Origin: Sipunculus nudus
Taxonomy: Eukaryota; Annelida; Sipuncula; Golfingiida; Sipunculidae
Assembly (NCBI GenBank): GCA_026874595.1
Contig: CM049310.1
Coordinates: forward strand, 30,317,558 to 30,381,557
Reading direction: 5' to 3'
Length of the DNA: 64,000 nucleotides
A program made the translations under genes and the position numbers. The notes under the pieces are model-generated. The model searched no databases, was not told the origin of the DNA, and was given only the letters and a program-made list of their open reading frames with translations. This document shows positions 22,576-36,432 of this stretch, piece after piece; positions within the stretch are counted from its first letter, which is position 1; the number at the start of each line of letters is the position of its first letter.

Positions 22576-24151
22576 AGCCAGGTTTAGGTCAAGAGTTCAC
22601 TCAGTGCAGGAGCTGCATTCTATTTATAGCTTTTGGACACTGCTCACTGCATCAGATTTGGCACCAAAGTTCAGCCTGGATCTATTTATAGCTTTGGCAG
22701 ACTGCCAACTGTGTCAGTTTATGCAAAAGTCAAGAGTTCATTCAGTGCAGCCAGGTACAGGTCAGAAGTTCACTCAGCCTTGCAGGTGCAGGTCAAGAGC
22801 TCACGCAGTGCAGTAGCTTGAGGCAGCAATTTGTCACAGTTCACTCCAGGGGCAACTGCCTTACTCACCTAAGCCTGGTCAGCCAAGTGCATCAAACTCA
22901 AGGGAGGTTTGATGTATTGGCCTGATATTTTGACCTGTCTATGCGTCTTTGATGGCATTCCATTCACAAGACAGTTGTTGCCACCTACAATGTACGCTCT
23001 TTACACAGCGCTTTACCAATAGGGCTACTACCTATATCGTAAGGCGCTGTTTGTTATGACCTCGTATCCTGAATTGCTACACCAGAGGGGAGCACTGTAT
23101 TTTTGACCAATCAGATGAGACCTTGTGCTGGAAGACAAAGCCAAGCGAGGAATACACGGAGCAAATCATGTTCATTTCATTTTGAAACACAGCTCATCGC
23201 CCCGCGTAACCGTCTGAACAGGCCACAGGCTCAGAGAGAATTGCACCTGACGCGGTTTGCTTAGGGCCTTGGGCACATAGGATGCTCGACCGGTGAGCTG
23301 TAATTCAAACGAAGCGTAACAACAAAGGCTGCGTGCACACCTCGCTGGCTGGTTTCAGTTCTGCAGACAACAGATACATGGCTACGCTAACACAGTTATA
23401 ATGTCATAATCGAATCGGTCGATGATGCGAGAATGCAGAGGGAGCAATTTAAATTCGACCGGAAATTTATCAAGCGGCGCTTGAAGCAAAGCAATGGGCG
23501 GAGCCAGGATGCCTGTCGAGTGTTTGTTTATTGGCATCTGATTGGCTGCTTGTCACATCATACACACGTTTATTTCAGCGGAAAACGAACCGCCATCTGG
23601 TGTCTAAATATATCATAAACGGTCAAAGCTGGCAGCGTGAAAATCAGTTGCTTCTTTAGAAGCGCAAGATTTCCGCTGCCCCGGGAGCGTACCTACAATG
23701 ATTTTTGAAGAGTGTATGTGCCTGCTTATTTCTACAGAGGAATTTGATATATTAGCCTGAAATTGGGCATTTTTATACATATCGAATAGCTTTGTTGTAT
23801 ACAAGACTGGTGGTGCCACCTACAATAATTTTTGCTCAGTGTATGTCCCTGCTTATTTTGCAGGGGGGGGGGGGTGTTTGACGTATCAGTCTGACATATG
23901 GGATATGTATATATCTCTTCATTGTAAACAAGACTGGTGGTGCCAGCTACAATCATTTTTGTGTTGAGTGCACCCATGCCAGAATTTCAGCAGTGATGTT
24001 TGTGTAAATGTTTCTAGTTCAAAGTGTTTAGTACTTGCATGGTTCATATACATGTTACACATGTTCTTGAAAAGTAATGGTCCAGCATTGAAGCATTATA
24101 CCTGGTGTAATCCCATTGCACAGGTTTGCATTAGGCCTGCAGGCCTTGTTT
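22576..24151 (+). repeat. Intronic duplicated segment, copy 2 (interrupted)
   Basis: Counterpart of 20,436-21,156, ending TTAGGCCTGCAGGCCTTGTT. It is interrupted by a 698-bp insertion (22,993-23,690) and carries one extra GGTGGTGCCACC-bearing module at about 23,815-23,940 next to a run of 12 G. Confidence 0.8.
22993..23690. mobile_element. 698-bp DNA transposon insertion, 9-bp TSD
   Basis: Flanked by direct repeats CCTACAATG (22,984-22,992 and 23,691-23,699). Ends are TACGCTC and GAGCGTA, a 7-bp inverted repeat. The paralogous segment at 20,849 has one uninterrupted CCTACAATG, so the insertion is directly visible. It is clearly more GC-rich than its surroundings. The longest frame (61 codons at about 23,433) resembles no transposase I know. 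A 9-bp duplication fits Mutator-like elements, but the short inverted repeat leaves the class open. Confidence 0.75.
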
Positions 24152-24257
24152 GTATATCACATAAATTACAATTATTCAACTCTATTTTGTGTTTGGTCTG
24201 TAGTTGTTAATATTTATTCACAGCCATTTTTATTTCTTTTATTCCATTGTAATTTAG

Positions 24258-24464
24258 GTCATTGTCCCCAAGGGGGCGTCCTCGTTCACCTCATGAACCT
24301 TTGAGAGGAAGACCTGTATATAAAGATAAACCAAGGAAGAAGGATCCCGGGAGGTCACTGGGAAGCCCTGGAGATTCTGCAAGTTTCTACAAAAACAAAC
24401 GGAAGCATGAAGAGTATCAGGGGAAAGGTCAAGGACACTCCTGGTCCTCATATTCTCCAAGCCG
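24258..24464 (+). CDS. Exon 2 (visible), BCLAF1/THRAP3-like
   Basis: The acceptor is CATTGTAATTTAG and the donor is AGCCG|GTAAAT. It encodes residues 81-150, opening SLSPRGRPRSPHEP and ending SWSSYSPSR. Basic, SP-rich and disordered, with several SP phosphorylation-type sites. Phase in and out is 2, matching its neighbours. Confidence 0.75.
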
Positions 24465-24710
24465 GTAAATACAGAAATTATTTTGTAAATTTGTTTCCAA
24501 AATACTAGGTATAAAGATTAATTGTCAGTTCAGCTGCTTAACAACTGCAGTATTGCAGGCTCAACTGTTTAAATATATTTAATGAATTTCATAGGCTCTC
24601 TTGATGCCATAAATTCTTGGACAGATGATAACTGAATACTGGGCTGCTTATTGTCATTAACATTGATTACTCTAGCCAGCCCTGTTTTTAATCCTGTTTA
24701 TCACTTACAG

Positions 24711-25343
24711 CTCTCCGAAGAAAGTCAAGCCAGAAGAGAGCCTGCCAGGAAGCAGCTACCACAGACGAACCCCATCACCAGAAACATGGAGAGATAGGAG
24801 CAGAGAACAACTCGCCCCACAAGACATGCCACCAGACATGGACAGAGGGCGCCAGCAGTCACCAGAGTCTCACGGTATGATGTCAGCATTCCATGATGAA
24901 TACAGACAACCATCCCCACAGTCTTGGAGAGATAACGCTGGTTTAGACAGACATGACCAGGTTGTCATAGAAAGTGTACATATGCACCAGTCCAAGGTCA
25001 GACAAGGTCAAGACTACTCTAGACATGACATGAGCCAAAAATATCAAGGTTTCCATGGAGACAGACTCCCCCTGACTGAGCGTTTTGGCTCAAGCAAAGT
25101 GCAGAGCTTTATACCGAAAGATAACATTCAAGTAGGTATCGAGAGAAATATTTCGGGGAATGATCCACCAGTGATTGAAGGGCCTCTACGTTCTGAGAAT
25201 GTTGTGATTATCCGTGGTGTAGAAGAAGGGGAGTTCCCCCTTTGTAAACGGGAGGAATTTCTGGAACGACCAGATCGGCCAGATCCGGTGGAGGAAACAA
25301 GGGTGATCAGAGTTGTCCCAGAGGAAATGCCAAGCACTTCAAG
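24711..25343 (+). CDS. Exon 3 (visible), largest coding exon
   Basis: The acceptor is TTATCACTTACAG and the donor is TTCAAG|GTGTGT. Residues 150-361 begin RSPKKVKPEE and continue through RRTPSPETWRDRSRE, MDRGRQQSPES and EYRQPSPQSWRD. A more hydrophobic, acidic part follows (ENVVIIRGVEEGEFP and ETRVIRVVPEEMPSTSR). This complex stretch is the best query for a homology search. No folded domain is recognised. The next coding exon is 15.2 kb downstream, past the minisatellite. Confidence 0.75.
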
Positions 25344-27360
25344 GTGTGTATCAATTTTTACATATATTATATTTTATATTTCAAACAATTTTGAAAGACA
25401 AATGTAAATAAGACAAACTTTGTGTGAATATTTATGAAAAAACATACATGTGTATCTGTGTGTCATCTGCATGTTATAGGATAAAAAACTAAAGATAATT
25501 CTGTGAACCTTCAGATGAAAAGAGACCAGAAAACACTGATCTCACAATACACACTGATCCCACAATATACACTGATCCCACGATACACACTGATCCCATG
25601 ATACACACTGATCCCACAATGCACACTGATCCAACGATACACAGTGATCAAATGATACACACTGAACCCACAATACACACTGATCTCACGATACACACTG
25701 ATCCCACAATACACACTGATCCCACGATATACACTGATCCCATGATACACACTGATCCCACAATACACACTGATCCCATGATACACACTGATCCCACGAT
25801 TCAAACAGATCCCAAGATACATACTGATCCCTCAATACACACTGATCCCACAATACACACTGATCCCACGATTCACACCGATCCCATGATACACACTGAT
25901 CCCACAATACACACTGATCCAATGATACACACTGTTCCCACAATACACACTGATCCCACAATACACACTGATCCCAGGATTCACACCGATCCCACGATAT
26001 ACATACTGATCCCACAATACACACTGATCCCACAATACATACTGATCCCATGATACACACTGATCCCACAATACACACTGATCCCACAATACACACTGAT
26101 CAAATGATACACACTGAACCCAAAATACACACTGATCTCACCATACACACTGATCCCACAATACACACTGATCCCACGATTCACACTGATCAAATGATAC
26201 ACACTGATCCCACAATACATACTGATCCCACAATACACACTGATCTCAGGATACACACTGATCCCACTATACAAACTGATCAAATGATACACACTGATCC
26301 CATGATACACAATGATCCCACAAAACACACTGATCCAAAGATACACACTGATCCCACAATACACACTGATCAAATGATACACACTGATCTCATGATTCCT
26401 ACTGATCCCACAATACACACTGATCAAATGATACACACTAATCCCACAATACACACTAATCAAATGATACACACTGATCCCACAATACACACTGATCCCA
26501 CAATACACACTGATCAAATGATACACACTGATCCCACAATACACACTGATCAAATGATACACACTGATCCCACAATACACACTGATCCCACAAAACACAC
26601 TGATCAAATGATACACACTGAACCCACAATACATACTTATCCCACAATACACACTGATCAAATGATACACACTGATCCCACGATTCACACTAATCCCACA
26701 ATACACACTGATCAAATGGTACACACTGATCCCACAATACACAGTGATCCCTCAATACACACTGATCCAAAGATACACACTGATCTCACAATACACACTG
26801 ATCCCACGATTCACACTGATCCCACAATACACACTGATCCAAAGATACACACTGATCCCATGATACATACTGATCCCACAATACATACTGATCCCACGAT
26901 TCACACTGATCCCACAATACACACTGGTCCAAAGATACACACTGATCCCATGATTCACACTGATCCCACAATACACACTGATCAAATGATACACACTGAT
27001 CAAATGATACATACTGATCCCACAATACACACTGATCAAAAGATACACACTGATCTCATGATTCACACTGATCCCACAATACACACTGATCAAATGATTC
27101 ACACTGATCCCACAATACACACTGATCAAATGATACACACTGATCCCACAATACACACTGATCTCACGATACACACTGATCCCACTATACAAACTGATCA
27201 AATGATACACACTGATCCCATGATACACAATGATCCCACAAAACACACTGATCCAAAGATACACACTGATCCCACAATACATACTGATCAAATGATACAC
27301 ACTGATCCTACAATACACACTGATCAAATGATACACACTGATCCCACAATACACACTGAT

Positions 27361-28335
27361 TCAAAGATACACACTGATCCCATGATTCACACAGATCCCA
27401 CAATACACACTGATCAAATGATACACACTGATCCCACAATACACACTGATCAAATGATACACACTGATCCCATAATACACACTTATCTCATGATTCACAC
27501 TGATCCCACAATACACACTGATCCCACAATACACACTGATCAAATGATACACACTGATCAAATGATACATACTGATCCCACAATACACACTGATCAAAAG
27601 ATACACACTGATCTCATGATTCACACTGATCCCACAATACACACTGATCAAATGATTCACACTGATCCCACAATACACACTGATCAAATGATACACACTG
27701 ATTCCACAATACACACTGATCTCACGATACACACTGATCCCACTATACAAACTGATCAAATGATACACACTGATCCCATGATACACAATGATCCCACAAA
27801 ACACACTGATCCAAAGATACACACTGATCCCACAATACACACTGATCAAATGATACACACTGATCCCACAATACACACTGATCAAATGATACACACTGAT
27901 CCCACAATACACACTGATTCAAAGATACACACTGATCCCATGATTCACACTGATCCCACAATACACACTGATCAAATGATACACACTGATCCCACAATAC
28001 ACACTGATCAAATGATACACACTGATCCCATAATACACACTTATCTCATGATTCACACTGATCCCACAATACACACTGATCAAATGATACACACTGATCC
28101 CACAATACACACTGATCAAATGATACACACTGATCCCATGATACACACTGATCCCACAATACACACTGATCTCACGATACACACTGATCCCACAATACAC
28201 ACTGATCAAATGATACACATTGATCACACGATTCACACTGATCCCACAATACACACTGATCCAAAGATACACACTGATCTCATGATTCACACTGATCCCA
28301 CAATACACACTGATCCCACAATACACACTGATTAA
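27361..28335. repeat. Higher-order block, recurs 2,916 bp later
   Basis: This stretch ends with the rare variant GATTAAATGAT (TAA at 28,333-28,335). The same marker recurs at 31,249-31,251 and 35,173-35,175. Another marker, CCCACTATACAAACTGAT, recurs at 26,263, 27,181, 27,739, 30,655 and 34,579. Spacings are 918, 558, 2,916 and 3,924 bp, all exact multiples of 18. Confidence 0.8.
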
Positions 28336-28560
28336 ATGATACACACTGATCCCACAATACACACTGATCCCATGATTCACACTGATCCCACAATACACAC
28401 TGATCAAATGATACACACTGATCTCATGATTCACACTGATCCCACAATACACACTGATCAAATGATATACACTGATCAGACAATACACACTGATCCCACG
28501 ATTCACACTGATCCCACAATACACACTGATCAAATGATACACACTGATCTCACGATTCAC

Positions 28561-31500
28561 ACTGATCCCACAATACACACTGATCTCACGATACACACTG
28601 ATCCCACAATACACACTGATCAAATGATACACACTGATCTCATGATTCCTGCTGATCCCACAATACACACTGATCAAATGATACACACTGATCCCACAAT
28701 ACACACTGATCCCACAATACACACTGATCAAATGATACACACTAATCCCACAATACACACTAATCAAATGATACACACTGATCCCACAATACACACTGAT
28801 CCCACAATACACACTGATCCCACGATTCGCACTGATCCCACAATACACACTGATCAAAAGATACACACTGATCTCATGATTCACACTGATCCCACAATAC
28901 ACACTGATCAAATGATACACACTGATCCCACAATACACACTGATCAAATGATACACACTGATCCCACAATACACACTGATCCAAAGATACACACTGATCC
29001 CATGATTCACACTGATCCTACAATACACACTAATCAAATGACACACACTGATCCCACAATACACAATGATCAAATGATACACACTGATCCCTCAATACAC
29101 ACTAATCTCATGATTCACACTGATCCCACAATACACACTTATCAAATGATACACACTGATCCCACAATACACACTGATCAAATGATACACACCGATCCCA
29201 CAATACATACTGATCCCACAATACACACTGATCTCACGATACACACTGATCCCACAATACACACTGATTTCACAATACACACTGATCCCACAATTCACAC
29301 TGATCCCACAATACACACTGATCAAATGATATACACTGATCCCACAATACACACTGATCAAATGATACACACTGATCTCATGATTCACACTGATCCCACA
29401 ATACACACTGATCAAATGATACACACTGATCCCACAATACACACTGATCAAATGATACACACTGATCCCATAATACACACTAATCTCATGATTCACACTG
29501 ATCCCACAATACACACTGATCAAATGATACACACTGATCCCACAATACACACTGATCAAATGATACACACTGATCCCACAATACATACTGATCCCACAAT
29601 ACACATTGATCTCACGATACACACTGATCCCACAATACACACTGATCCCACGATACACACTGATCCCACAAAACACACTGATCCAAAGATACACACTGAT
29701 CCCACAATACACACTGATCAAATGATACACACTGATCCCACAATACACACTGATCAAATGATACACACTAATCCCACAATACACACTGATCAAATGATAC
29801 ACACTGATCCCACAATACACATTGATCCCACAATACACACTGATCCCACGATTCGCACTGATCCCACAATACACACTGATCAAAAGATACACACTGATCT
29901 CATGATTCACACTTATCCCACAATACACACTGATCAAATGATACACACTGATCCCACAATACACACTGATCAAATGATACACACTGATCCCACAATACAC
30001 ACTGATCAAATGATACACACTGATCCCACAATACACACTGATCCAAAGATACACACTGATCCCATGATTCACACTTATCCCACAATACACACTGATCAAA
30101 TGATACACACTGATCCCACAATACACACTGATCAAATGATACACACTGATCCCACAATACATACTGATCCCACAATACACACTGATGAAATGATACACAC
30201 TGATCCCACAATACACACTGATCCAACAATACACACTGATCCCACAATACACACTGATCAAATGATACACACTGATCAAATGATACATACTGATCCAACA
30301 ATACACACTGATCCCACAATACACACTGATCAAATGATACACACTGATCTCATGATTCCTACTGATCCCACAATACACACTGATGAAATGATACACACTG
30401 ATCCCACAATACACACTGATCCAACAATACACACTGATCCCACAATACACACTGATCAAATGATACACACTGATCAAATGATACATACTGATCCCACAAT
30501 ACACACTGATCAAAAGATACACACTGATCTCATGATTCACACTGATCCCACAATACACACTGATCAAATGATTCACACTGATCCCACAATACACACTGAT
30601 CAAATGATACACACTGATTCCACAATACACACTGATCTCACGATACACACTGATCCCACTATACAAACTGATCAAATGATACACACTGATCCCATGATAC
30701 ACAATGATCCCACAAAACACACTGATCCAAAGATACACACTGATCCCACAATACACACTGATCAAATGATACACACTGATCCCACAATACACACTGATCA
30801 AATGATACACACTGATCCCACAATACACACTGATTCAAAGATACACACTGATCCCATGATTCACACTGATCCCACAATACACACTGATCAAATGATACAC
30901 ACTGATCCCACAATACACACTGATCAAATGATACACACTGATCCCATAATACACACTTATCTCATGATTCACACTGATCCCACAATACACACTGATCAAA
31001 TGATACACACTGATCCCACAATACACACTGATCAAATGATACACACTGATCCCATGATACACACTGATCCCACAATACACACTGATCTCACGATACACAC
31101 TGATCCCACAATACACACTGATCAAATGATACACATTGATCACACGATTCACACTGATCCCACAATACACACTGATCCAAAGATACACACTGATCTCATG
31201 ATTCACACTGATCCCACAATACACACTGATCCCACAATACACACTGATTAAATGATACACACTGATCCCACAATACACACTGATCCCACGATTCACACTG
31301 ATCCCACAATACACACTGATCAAATGATACACACTGATCTCATGATTCACACTGATCCCACAATACACACTTATCAAATGATATACACTGATCCAACAAT
31401 ACACACTGATCCCACGATTCACACTGATCCCACAATACACACTGATCAAATGATACACACTGATCTCACGATTCACACTGATCCAAAGATACACACTGAT

Positions 31501-34500
31501 CCCATGATTCACACTGATCCTACAATACACACTAATCAAATGACACACACTGATCCCACAATACACAATGATCAAATGATACACACTGATCCCTCAATAC
31601 ACACTAATCTCATGATTCACACTGATCCCACAATACACACTTATCAAATGATACACACTGATCCCACAATACACACTGATCAAATGATACACACCGATCC
31701 CACAATACATACTGATCCCACAATACACACTGATCTCACGATACACACTGATCCCACAATACACACTGATTTCACAATACACACTGATCCCACAATTCAC
31801 ACTGATCCCACAATACACACTGATCAAATGATATACACTGATCCCACAATACACACTGATCAAATGATACACACTGATCTCATGATTCACACTGATCCCA
31901 CAATACACACTGATCAAATGATACACACTGATCCCACAATACACACTGATCAAATGATACACACTGATCCCATAATACACAGTAATCTCATGATTCACAC
32001 TGATCCCACAATACACACTGATCAAATGATACACACTGATCCCACAATACACACTGATCAAATGATACACACTGATCCCACAATACATACTGATCCCACA
32101 ATACACATTGATCTCACGATACACACTGATCCCACAATACACACTGATCCCATGATACACACTGATCCCACAAAACACACTGATCCAAAGATACACACTG
32201 ATCCCACAATACACACTGATCAAATGATACACACTGATCCCACAATACACACTGATCAAATGATACACACTAATCCCACAATACACACTGATCAAATGAT
32301 ACACACTGATCCTACAATACACATTGATCCCACAATACACACTGATCCCACGATTCGCACTGATCCCACAATACACACTGATCAAAAGATACACACTGAT
32401 CTCATGATTCACACTTATCCCACAATACACACTGATCAAATGATACACACTGATCCCACAATACACACTGATCAAATGATACACACTGATCCCACAATAC
32501 ACACTGATCTCACGATACACACTGATCCCACAATACACACTGATCAAATGATACACACTGATCTCATGATTCCTGCTGATCCCACAATACACACTGATCA
32601 AATGATACACACTGATCCCACAATACACACTGATCCCACAATACACACTGATCAAATGATACACACTAATCCCACAATACACACTAATCAAATGATACAC
32701 ACTGATCCCACAATACACACTGATCCCACAATACACACTGATCCCACGATTCGCACTGATCCCACAATACACACTGATCAAAAGATACACACTGATCTCA
32801 TGATTCACACTGATCCCACAATACACACTGATCAAATGATACACACTGATCCCACAATACACACTGATCAAATGATACACACTGATCCCACAATACACAC
32901 TGATCCAAAGATACACACTGATCCCATGATTCACACTGATCCTACAATACACACTAATCAAATGACACACACTGATCCCACAATACACAATGATCAAATG
33001 ATACACACTGATCCCTCAATACACACTAATCTCATGATTCACACTGATCCCACAATACACACTTATCAAATGATACACACTGATCCCACAATACACACTG
33101 ATCAAATGATACACACCGATCCCACAATACATACTGATCCCACAATACACACTGATCTCACGATACACACTGATCCCACAATACACACTGATTTCACAAT
33201 ACACACTGATCCCACAATTCACACTGATCCCACAATACACACTGATCAAATGATATACACTGATCCCACAATACACACTGATCAAATGATACACACTGAT
33301 CTCATGATTCACACTGATCCCACAATACACACTGATCAAATGATACACACTGATCCCACAATACACACTGATCAAATGATACACACTGATCCCATAATAC
33401 ACACTAATCTCATGATTCACACTGATCCCACAATACACACTGATCAAATGATACACACTGATCCCACAATACACACTGATCAAATGATACACACTGATCC
33501 CACAATACATACTGATCCCACAATACACATTGATCTCACGATACACACTGATCCCACAATACACACTGATCCCACGATACACACTGATCCCACAAAACAC
33601 ACTGATCCAAAGATACACACTGATCCCACAATACACACTGATCAAATGATACACACTGATCCCACAATACACACTGATCAAATGATACACACTAATCCCA
33701 CAATACACACTGATCAAATGATACACACTGATCCCACAATACACATTGATCCCACAATACACACTGATCCCACGATTCGCACTGATCCCACAATACACAC
33801 TGATCAAAAGATACACACTGATCTCATGATTCACACTTATCCCACAATACACACTGATCAAATGATACACACTGATCCCACAATACACACTGATCAAATG
33901 ATACACACTGATCCCACAATACACACTGATCAAATGATACACACTGATCCCACAATACACACTGATCCAAAGATACACACTGATCCCATGATTCACACTT
34001 ATCCCACAATACACACTGATCAAATGATACACACTGATCCCACAATACACACTGATCAAATGATACACACTGATCCCACAATACATACTGATCCCACAAT
34101 ACACACTGATGAAATGATACACACTGATCCCACAATACACACTGATCCAACAATACACACTGATCCCACAATACACACTGATCAAATGATACACACTGAT
34201 CAAATGATACATACTGATCCAACAATACACACTGATCCCACAATACACACTGATCAAATGATACACACTGATCTCATGATTCCTACTGATCCCACAATAC
34301 ACACTGATGAAATGATACACACTGATCCCACAATACACACTGATCCAACAATACACACTGATCCCACAATACACACTGATCAAATGATACACACTGATCA
34401 AATGATACATACTGATCCCACAATACACACTGATCAAAAGATACACACTGATCTCATGATTCACACTGATCCCACAATACACACTGATCAAATGATTCAC

Positions 34501-36432
34501 ACTGATCCCACAATACACACTGATCAAATGATACACACTGATTCCACAATACACACTGATCTCACGATACACACTGATCCCACTATACAAACTGATCAAA
34601 TGATACACACTGATCCCATGATACACAATGATCCCACAAAACACACTGATCCAAAGATACACACTGATCCCACAATACACACTGATCAAATGATACACAC
34701 TGATCCCACAATACACACTGATCAAATGATACACACTGATCCCACAATACACACTGATTCAAAGATACACACTGATCCCATGATTCACACTGATCCCACA
34801 ATACACACTGATCAAATGATACACACTGATCCCACAATACACACTGATCAAATGATACACACTGATCCCATAATACACACTTATCTCATGATTCACACTG
34901 ATCCCACAATACACACTGATCAAATGATACACACTGATCCCACAATACACACTGATCAAATGATACACACTGATCCCATGATACACACTGATCCCACAAT
35001 ACACACTGATCTCACGATACACACTGATCCCACAATACACACTGATCAAATGATACACATTGATCACACGATTCACACTGATCCCACAATACACACTGAT
35101 CCAAAGATACACACTGATCTCATGATTCACACTGATCCCACAATACACACTGATCCCACAATACACACTGATTAAATGATACACACTGATCCCACAATAC
35201 ACACTGATCCCACGATTCACACTGATCCCACAATACACACTGATCAAATGATACACACTGATCTCATGATTCACACTGATCCCACAATACACACTTATCA
35301 AATGATATACACTGATCCAACAATACACACTGATCCCACGATTCACACTGATCCCACAATACACACTGATCAAATGATACACACTGATCTCACGATTCAC
35401 ACTGATCCAAAGATACACACTGATCCCATGATTCACACTGATCCTACAATACACACTAATCAAATGACACACACTGATCCCACAATACACAATGATCAAA
35501 TGATACACACTGATCCCTCAATACACACTAATCTCATGATTCACACTGATCCCACAATACACACTTATCAAATGATACACACTGATCCCACAATACACAC
35601 TGATCAAATGATACACACCGATCCCACAATACATACTGATCCCACAATACACACTGATCTCACGATACACACTGATCCCACAATACACACTGATTTCACA
35701 ATACACACTGATCCCACAATTCACACTGATCCCACAATACACACTGATCAAATGATATACACTGATCCCACAATACACACTGATCAAATGATACACACTG
35801 ATCTCATGATTCACACTGATCCCACAATACACACTGATCAAATGATACACACTGATCCCACAATACACACTGATCAAATGATACACACTGATCCCATAAT
35901 ACACAGTAATCTCATGATTCACACTGATCCCACAATACACACTGATCAAATGATACACACTGATCCCACAATACACACTGATCAAATGATACACACTGAT
36001 CCCACAATACATACTGATCCCACAATACACATTGATCTCACGATACACACTGATCCCACAATACACACTGATCCCATGATACACACTGATCCCACAAAAC
36101 ACACTGATCCAAAGATACACACTGATCCCACAATACACACTGATCAAATGATACACACTGATCCCACAATACACACTGATCAAATGATACACACTAATCC
36201 CACAATACACACTGATCAAATGATACACACTGATCCTACAATACACATTGATCCCACAATACACACTGATCCCACGATTCGCACTGATCCCACAATACAC
36301 ACTGATCAAAAGATACACACTGATCTCATGATTCACACTTATCCCACAATACACACTGATCAAATGATACACACTGATCCCACAATACACACTGATCAAA
36401 TGATACACACTGATCCCACAATACACACTGAT
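28561..36432. repeat. Tandem 3,924-bp higher-order duplication
   Basis: 28,561-32,484 and 32,485-36,408 are tandem copies (218 units each), and the match runs on to about 32,508/36,432. The - strand translations of 29,092-30,828 and 33,016-34,752 are identical over 578 residues. An older block is nested inside: 28,981 onward recurs at 31,483 onward, a 2,502-bp offset. Confidence 0.85.

Noticed and set aside
23433-23618. 61-codon frame inside the 698-bp transposon as a transposase
   Set aside because: Too short, with no recognisable catalytic motif; the element is better called non-autonomous.
25503-25560. Possible exon after CCTTCAG at 25,515 leading into the minisatellite
   Set aside because: Joining it in the phase left by the exon ending 25,343 gives an immediate stop (TGA), while the exon at 40,546 joins cleanly.
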